DNA of 62,365 nt from Syntrophopropionicum sp964397525 (GTDB taxonomy: Bacteria > Bacillota > Desulfotomaculia > Desulfotomaculales > Pelotomaculaceae): contig CAYNIY010000005.1 of the NCBI GenBank assembly GCA_964397525.1, positions 1-62,365 on the forward strand, in the 5' to 3' direction. Below the pieces are notes generated by a model, which saw only the letters and a program-made list of their open reading frames with translations, was not told the origin of the DNA and did not search any database. Every line of letters begins with the position of its first letter. The stretch's first letter is position 1. Both the position numbers and the translations under genes were made by a program. Positions 57,704 through 62,365 of the stretch are shown here, one piece after another.

Positions 57704-59316
57704 CAGGAAACTCCTTTTCCACTTCCATCACGTGCGAATTTTAAAACTTCAATGACATCAAAATGAGACGGGTTCATCCTTCTCAATTTGCGCCCGAAAG
57801 TATCATTAAAATGGCTGATTGTCCCTGCCGGTAATATGGAGACAACCAAAGGATCCAGCCCCAACAGGTGCTTCAAATCGTTATAATCAGTGTCAACATA
57901 ACGAAAATATATTGAGAGATGTTCCTTGATAATGTCTTTGGTCATGGCATCTTTCATCCCGTCGGCGCCTACTTCGACATAAAGGTGCAGGTAAGACCTG
58001 TTGTAATCAACATTTTCCTTAATCGCAAACCATTCGGGAATATCAAGTTTTGACAGTGTCAGAGCCTCACTGACAGTAGCTTCCGTAATGCGGGTAAACC
58101 CGGCTAAATCAATGACCCTCGGGTCACGGTCCACGTAAGCGAAATGCGGCAGATTGATGCCGGCTCGATCATTGACCAGTGACAGGCACTTAAAAATATC
58201 ACCCATTCTGTAACGGGCAAATGCCCCGCCTTTTAAACTGGAGATCACCAGCTCATATTCATTTCCCGCCATCAGTTCATCCATGAGATAAGTCTTGGGG
58301 ATATAAGACGGGTCATCTATATTCTTTTCCAGTTCCGACCTGGGAATAAACTCATAAAAACAGACATCCGGGAAAAAGACCAGACCGTTCTTTTCCCATG
58401 TTTCCGTAGCTATACAGGTAGGTTCGGTGCCGCCAAAAATCTCCAGGGGCTTCACCCCCCAGTACTCCTCGATTTTCATTTTCAGACTGGCGCTGTCTGT
58501 ACCGGCGCAGATCAAACCTTTTAGATGCCAGACGTCCTTTGGCAGGATCGGAATCTTGTCTCGCCTGCTTTTTAACCAGGCTTTTGTCAGGCGGTAATTC
58601 ATTTTGGGAGAGTTTTTGATGATATTCAGGCTGCCGCCGGAACCGGTGCCCGAGACAAAAGCTTCACTTATTTTTACAATCACACTGCTCAGTCCGAAAA
58701 ACATGTCGATGCCCTTTTGCATCCCCATTTTAAAACCTGTCTTGTTTCTCTCCCCAAATCTCATTTTAACCGCATCTTTGGTTGGCGGCATGAAGTGCAC
58801 AGATAATTCACTTGCGATGAGATGAGGTACTAATCCTGTCAGATAAGGCAGCGGCGCCATGCCGAACAGAAAATTTTCTCCTCCCCTTAAGGTGAAATGG
58901 CCTTTCTGGTCACTGGTAGCAAGTATCATACACGCGATCGTGTTGTTTTTATGGTTTCTTAACATGTCCTCGGTGTAAGGTGCCACTTTTACCGGTTTTT
59001 TACCGCCTTCCCAGGTTGTTTCAATCCATATTACGGGTTTTGCGGGAAGTGCTGCTTCCACTTTTGGCAGCAGGATATCGGCATAATCCTCATATCCGGT
59101 TAGGGGTACCACCTGCCTGTAATCGTCTACGCTGGCGGGTTTTGTATCTTTCATAATGCGCCTGCCCAGCTCGCAGTCGGCATAAAGCTCAATCTGTTCC
59201 AGAAGGAGACGGTTTTGAACCTCCATGTACTCGGAAACTGAAAAATCCAGAAAACCGCAGTATTCCTGCCAAATTTGATCATATTTTTTTTGACGGAGTT
59301 TTTGGTCTAAATTCAC
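57703..59316 (-). CDS. GH3-family acyl-acid amido synthetase-like protein
   Basis: 537 aa similar in layout to GH3 enzymes of the ANL superfamily: the N-terminal RIMKDTKPASVDDYRQVVPLTGYEDYADILLPKV, the motif TWEGGKKPVKVAPYTEDM where the phosphate loop is expected, LKGLICAGTDSASLKMKIEEYWGVKPLEIFGGTEPTCIATETWEKNG, and ELVISSLKGGAFARYRMGDIFKC, which matches the Y-R-x-G-D motif. Plant GH3s link amino acids to hormones, and bacterial substrates are largely unknown. The GTG start has AGGGGGG upstream. It lies between an ICMT-like gene and a c-di-GMP gene in one operon. Confidence 0.85.
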   Translation of the reverse strand: MNLDQKLRQKKYDQIWQEYCGFLDFSVSEYMEVQNRLLLEQIELYADCELGRRIMKDTKPASVDDYRQVVPLTGYEDYADILLPKVEAALPAKPVIWIETTWEGGKKPVKVAPYTEDMLRNHKNNTIACMILATSDQKGHFTLRGGENFLFGMAPLPYLTGLVPHLIASELSVHFMPPTKDAVKMRFGERNKTGFKMGMQKGIDMFFGLSSVIVKISEAFVSGTGSGGSLNIIKNSPKMNYRLTKAWLKSRRDKIPILPKDVWHLKGLICAGTDSASLKMKIEEYWGVKPLEIFGGTEPTCIATETWEKNGLVFFPDVCFYEFIPRSELEKNIDDPSYIPKTYLMDELMAGNEYELVISSLKGGAFARYRMGDIFKCLSLVNDRAGINLPHFAYVDRDPRVIDLAGFTRITEATVSEALTLSKLDIPEWFAIKENVDYNRSYLHLYVEVGADGMKDAMTKDIIKEHLSIYFRYVDTDYNDLKHLLGLDPLVVSILPAGTISHFNDTFGRKLRRMNPSHFDVIEVLKFARDGSGKGVS

Positions 59317-59326
59317 ATAGACCCCC

Positions 59327-59890
59327 CTATTTCAAGGACGATACACATTTTTTAATACTGGCGCGGCTGGGCAGCAGAAAGGGCACTTTCCTTTGATACT
59401 GTTTGTAACCTTTCAGCGTCTCCGGAAAAAGCCAGCGGTCCTGAATATAAACGTGGATGATGTCCATAACCGTCCAGACCACCCCCGCCCACAGCATCAT
59501 CGTTTTACCTGTAGCAAGCCATAGAAACAGATAAAAAAAGAAAAACCAGACCACACCGGGATGGCGGCAGAGAGCGTACATGCCGGTGTCAACAACATTT
59601 TTCCCTTTTTCCGCTTCCACATATGTTTTGCTGAAGGGAAGCGCAGCAAACAAGGAATAGAGCATCATGACCAGTGATCCAATTGCCAGTGCTCCAAAAA
59701 GCAGTTTCAACGGCACAGCAGCGACAAAACCATTGTAATTGCCCAGCATAATGCCTATAGTGGAAATGGCTAAAAGCGCAGCGCCCGCCGCAAAACTGAT
59801 GTTAACCGCTTTGTTAAATATTTTTATTTGATTGAGATCGAAAATGTAGAAAAATATGAATGCCAGACATCCTGTCAGAATGAATATCAT
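59327..59890 (-). CDS. ICMT/PEMT-like membrane methyltransferase family protein
   Basis: 187-aa protein with about five membrane helices. The C-terminal part has TGMYALCRHPGVVWFFFFYL, then WLFPETLKGYKQYQRKVPFLLP, the R-H-P and E-x-x-x-x-Y-x-x-Y pattern of isoprenylcysteine/phospholipid methyltransferases that bind SAM at the membrane. First gene of a three-gene operon with the GH3-like and GGDEF/HD-GYP genes. It could methylate a lipid or a product of the GH3-like enzyme, which is inference. GGTGG precedes the ATG. Confidence 0.78.
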   Translation of the reverse strand: MIFILTGCLAFIFFYIFDLNQIKIFNKAVNISFAAGAALLAISTIGIMLGNYNGFVAAVPLKLLFGALAIGSLVMMLYSLFAALPFSKTYVEAEKGKNVVDTGMYALCRHPGVVWFFFFYLFLWLATGKTMMLWAGVVWTVMDIIHVYIQDRWLFPETLKGYKQYQRKVPFLLPSRASIKKCVSSLK

Positions 59891-60250
59891 TTTCCACCAT
59901 ACCTGTATACAGCAAGGTTACTAAGAGGTGAGAACTAATTCCTCTATTTATCATTTCATACATATTCGGTCTCTATATTATTACTCGTAATATATTCTTC
60001 GATAGTAAATAGTTATGGGTAATAAGTGTACCATGATCCCAGATAATGATCGTTACTCATTATAATAATTTCCTGTTAGACCTAAGTGTAATGTTATATT
60101 TATATCACACTCGACAACTTTCTACAAATTTAGCATATTGCAAAAAGTGATTAAATACAAGAGAAACAATGTTATTTTTTAGTTAAAATGTATATCAGAA
60201 GGTGTTTTATGGGGCTGTGCTGCAGTGAACAATGATCTAATAAAACAAAG
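59891..60250. other. AT-rich intergenic region, nothing coding
   Basis: About 360 bp between the Sms and GH3 operons, both on the minus strand. Several TATAAT-like motifs and short inverted repeats occur, as expected in such AT-rich sequence. It must hold the promoter of the ICMT-GH3 operon. I see no ORF with a ribosome site and no RNA gene. Confidence 0.6.
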
Positions 60251-60276
60251 AACCGCCGGTTTTTCGACCAGCGGTT
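60251..60276 (-). terminator. Intrinsic terminator after the smsB-like gene
   Basis: 9-bp stem AACCGCCGG / CCAGCGGTT with one mismatch, then on the minus strand CTTTGTTTTATT. Confidence 0.75.
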
Positions 60277-60290
60277 TAATTGATCCTTCC

Positions 60291-61211
60291 TTATTTTAAA
60301 AATCCTTCCAGGATGGTGTCCTCGGCGTCTTTTTCTGAAAGCCCCAGGGTCATCAGCTTGATCAGCTGCTCACCGGCTATTTTGCCGATGGCCGCCTCGT
60401 GCACCAGCTGCGAGTCGGCATGCTGCGCGGAGATTTCCGGAATGGAGCGGATCTTGGCATTGTCCATAATAATCGCATCGCACTGCACGTGGCCCCGGCA
60501 GCGGTTCAAGCCAATGGCGCGCGGGTAAAAGATTTGCTGCGAGCTGTCCTTGGCCACTGAGCGGGAGATGACCTGGGTGGATGAATCCAGCCCGGCGAGC
60601 TCAACTGTGATCCGCGACTCGGCAAACTGATCCCCGTCGGTGAGCATACGCTCGGTCACGATCAGGTGCGCGTTGTCAAGCAGCCTGACCTCTGTTTCCC
60701 GCAGGGTGTTATCGACGCCGCTGATCTGAACCATCTCCATTTCAGCATAGCCGTCTTCTTCCACCACCACTACAGTCCTGGGATTGAGGATCTTTTTGCC
60801 GCTGCCCTGCCCTTCGCCGTAATGTTTCTCCACATAGCGCATCCTGGCGCCCTTGCGGATGATGAAATCATGCACGCCGTCGTGCTGGGCGTTGCTTTCA
60901 CCCGGGTTGTGGATGCCGCAGCCGGCAATGACGGTTACATCCGCCCCCTCGCCAATATCAAAGGTATTATAGACAACATCATGCAGCCCTGTGGCTGTCA
61001 TTATGACCGGGATATGCACAGTTTCCCCTTTGGTGCCGGGCTTGACAATCACATCTATCCCAGGCTTGTCCAACTTCGTCCTGATTTCGATGTTGGGCGT
61101 GATGCTGCGGTCAACACCGGCCCCGTTCTTGCGGATGTTGTAAGCCCCCTTCGGGGTGCCGTGAAGATCAGCGACCACTTCTAAAATATGTTGATCAATT
61201 TTGTTCAGCAT
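60291..61211 (-). CDS. smsB: SufBD-like scaffold of a minimal SUF system (SmsB)
   Basis: 306 aa, much shorter than SufB (~470) or SufD (~420). It consists mainly of the beta-helix core and the C-terminal helices. It includes GADVTVIAGCGIHNPG, VEKHYGEGQGSGKKILNPRTVV, LNRCRGHVQCDAIIMDN with the conserved Cys (RCRGHVQC), and the SufB/D-type ISAQHADSQLVHEAAIGKIAGEQLIKLMTLGL. The Glu-x-x-Ala-His segment is present as HEAAIGKI. Together with the ATPase it should form the SmsC2B2 scaffold for Fe-S assembly. The start at 61211 overlaps the smsC stop by 17 bp. No SufS or SufU is nearby. Confidence 0.88.
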   Translation of the reverse strand: MLNKIDQHILEVVADLHGTPKGAYNIRKNGAGVDRSITPNIEIRTKLDKPGIDVIVKPGTKGETVHIPVIMTATGLHDVVYNTFDIGEGADVTVIAGCGIHNPGESNAQHDGVHDFIIRKGARMRYVEKHYGEGQGSGKKILNPRTVVVVEEDGYAEMEMVQISGVDNTLRETEVRLLDNAHLIVTERMLTDGDQFAESRITVELAGLDSSTQVISRSVAKDSSQQIFYPRAIGLNRCRGHVQCDAIIMDNAKIRSIPEISAQHADSQLVHEAAIGKIAGEQLIKLMTLGLSEKDAEDTILEGFLK

Positions 61212-61947
61212 TTTCACCCACCCTTTCTTCGCAGGTTCCCCGGCAAGAGCATGCCGCGTCCTTCATAATCAGGGGCCAGATTTCGTCTTTTTTGCCTTTT
61301 TGTTTTACAGTGCCGTCGGCAACCAGGATGATTTCGTCAGCCAGGTTGATGATCCTTTCCTGGTGCGAGATCAGGATGATCGTAGTGTCAAACTCCGCGT
61401 GCAGGTTGTTGAAGGTCTCGATCAGCCTGCTGAAGCTCCACAGGTCGATGCCGGCTTCCGGCTCATCATAGATGGCCACCTTCAGGTCCCTGACTAGGAG
61501 CGTGGCGATCTCAATCCGCTTCACCTCGCCACCCGAGAGGCTGGTGTCGACCTCCCTGGCAACATAATCCTGGGGACAGAGGCCCACGCTGTAAAGCTGA
61601 TTGCATTCCACGCAGCTTCTGTTTTTCCCGCAGGCGATTTCCAGCATTCTGCCGACCGTCAATCCTTTAAAGCGGGGCGGCTGCTGGAAAGCGTAACCGA
61701 CTCCCAGGCGGGCCCGCTCGGTGATGCTGAGAGATGTAATATCCTGGCCGTTTAACAGGATCTCACCGGTAGTAGCAGGATAAATGCCCATGATGGCCTT
61801 GGCCAGGGTAGACTTGCCGCCGCCATTCGGCCCGGTGAAAACATACAGGAGGTGATCTTCCAGCTTCAAATTGACATCGTGCAGAATTTTGACAGGACCG
61901 GTCTTGCCTTCCAGTGTTACAGATAGGCCCTTAATTTCCAACATTTG
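61195..61947 (-). CDS. smsC: SufC-like ATPase of a minimal SUF system (SmsC)
   Basis: 250-aa ABC ATPase: Walker A GPNGGGKST, signature LSGGEVKRIEIATLL and Walker B VAIYDEPEAGIDLWSF, the SufC-specific form. Cys residues are added in two places: GKNRSCVECNQLYSVGLCPQDY after the Q-loop region and ACSCRGTCEE near the C-terminus. Classical SufC lacks these, and they might bind a metal or cluster. ATG 61947 has GAGGTG at ideal spacing. It is the first gene of the pair and is divergent from the DUF2892 gene across a palindrome-rich region. Confidence 0.9.
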   Translation of the reverse strand, partial: QMLEIKGLSVTLEGKTGPVKILHDVNLKLEDHLLYVFTGPNGGGKSTLAKAIMGIYPATTGEILLNGQDITSLSITERARLGVGYAFQQPPRFKGLTVGRMLEIACGKNRSCVECNQLYSVGLCPQDYVAREVDTSLSGGEVKRIEIATLLVRDLKVAIYDEPEAGIDLWSFSRLIETFNNLHAEFDTTIILISHQERIINLADEIILVADGTVKQKGKKDEIWPLIMKDAACSCRGTCEERVGENAEQN

Positions 61948-62018
61948 CATCACCTCAATAATTTCCAATGTTTTCTTTAGTGATTATAATAACAGCAAAT
62001 ATTTTCTAAACTATTAAC

Positions 62019-62078
62019 TTTCTATTAATAAATATTTATATTTGCCCGAAATATAAATATTTTAGTAAGTATTTATTA
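62019..62078. promoter_or_regulatory. Nested palindromes in the smsC / DUF2892 divergent promoter region
   Basis: A perfect 14-bp inverted repeat (AAATATTTATATTT / AAATATAAATATTT, 62030-62062, loop GCCCG) lies within a wider 10-bp repeat (TTAATAAATA / TATTTATTAA). It could be an operator or a hairpin. A GC-only loop in pure A/T arms is striking. Confidence 0.6.
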
Positions 62079-62146
62079 ACTTTTTCTTAAAACTGCAGCG
62101 CTTATAATTTTAAAATGTATAATCAAATTAAAGGAGGTGCATGGTA

Positions 62147-62356
62147 ATGTGTAATATTGGCACGGGTGAAAGATTGCTTAGAATTATAGTTGGTTTAATT
62201 ATAATATCACTTGTTTTCTGGGGGCCTGAAAGCGCCTGGGGCTGGCTGGGCCTGATCCCTCTCCTGACCGGCCTTTCAGGTTTCTGCCCACTTTATTCAA
62301 TCATGGGGATTAACAGATGTGATAAGAAGGATACCCCGGTCAGAAAACCGAGCTGA
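62147..62356 (+). CDS. DUF2892 (YgaP-like) membrane protein
   Basis: 69 aa: NIGTGERLLRIIVGLIIISLVFW, then GLIPLLTGLSGFCPLYSIMGI, the standard DUF2892 two-helix membrane unit with the conserved CPLY Cys. ATG 62147 is 7 nt from AAGGAGGTG, while the ATG at 62141 is only 1 nt away. DUF2892 segments form the membrane part of the YgaP rhodanese, so sulfur-related functions are discussed. Here it is stand-alone and divergent from the Fe-S assembly pair. Confidence 0.88.
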   Translation: MCNIGTGERLLRIIVGLIIISLVFWGPESAWGWLGLIPLLTGLSGFCPLYSIMGINRCDKKDTPVRKPS

Positions 62357-62365
62357 ATGTAAAAA

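Noticed and set aside
1..62365. tRNA, rRNA genes or CRISPR arrays
   Set aside because: No GGTTCGAATCC-type T-arm, no rRNA segments and no regularly spaced 25-40 bp repeats with unique spacers were seen by eye. The palindromes are dispersed, not arrayed.

Overview
The window is a scaffold of about 62 kb with four runs of exactly 100 N (5767-5866, 18673-18772, 34065-34164, 55235-55334). These look like assembly gaps of unknown real size, so any reading frame that crosses one is not evidence of one protein. The gene set points to a spore-forming, anaerobic Bacillota close to Peptococcaceae or Desulfotomaculia. It holds a GerW/YtfJ sporulation protein beside DUF2953, LL-diaminopimelate aminotransferase, a minimal SufCB-like Fe-S system, many TTG/GTG starts with strong AGGAGG sites, and a TolC-like efflux operon. 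This assignment is inference from gene content.

Layout. 0.08-2.9 kb: HlyD adaptor plus two ABC ATPases (YbhGF-like). 3.0-6.2 kb: a Ca-type P-ATPase and, across a gap, a small membrane protein. 6.5-10.4 kb: tcdA, a REP-associated transposase (RAYT) between inverted palindromes, a NamZ-like lipoprotein and an SPL-type radical SAM protein. 10.5-18.5 kb: DUF2953-gerW, a tiny membrane ORF, DedA, a stand-alone HisF-like protein, ankyrin-dat, a VOC protein, a probable selenocysteine ArsC/Spx-family protein, an unknown protein and an SH3-NlpC/P60-Cu_amine_oxN protein. 18.6-20.5 kb: gene debris. 20.5-27.8 kb: a two-component system and a MacAB-TolC-like exporter. 28.0-30.1 kb: an ECF sigma factor and two DUF3795 proteins. 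30.3-37.2 kb: ArsC-like, YwbE, two different P-type ATPases and uridine kinase. 37.3-42.6 kb: ABC-F, BtuF-like, HicB, lepB, asnS. 42.7-48.2 kb: a TetR-controlled PEP-dependent phosphotransferase-like protein, ubiE/menG and dapL. 48.4-49.3 kb: a toxin-antitoxin pair and a decayed flavin reductase. 49.4-55.2 kb: a MarR-headed ABC/HlyD export operon. 55.3-59.9 kb: an ICMT-like, GH3-like and GGDEF/HD-GYP operon. 60.3-62.4 kb: the SmsCB Fe-S pair and a DUF2892 protein.

The strongest observation is at 15857-16201. An ArsC/Spx-family gene has an in-frame TGA exactly where the first cysteine of its CxxC motif belongs. A strong ribosome site precedes the true ATG, and a 7-bp stem with a 3-nt G-first loop lies 23 nt after the TGA, as in a bacterial SECIS. 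It is most likely a selenoprotein (U10-T-T-C13) that ordinary gene calling would truncate.

The second theme is a family of dispersed imperfect palindromes. They share the core AGAACCGTCCCC, have variable but self-complementary arms, and occur in at least eight places. Two copies flank the RAYT gene in inverted orientation. A related GGGGACATAT palindrome is joined to the core element in two composite copies of about 100-115 bp. Several copies supply stop codons, C-terminal residues or terminator-like hairpins to neighbouring genes.
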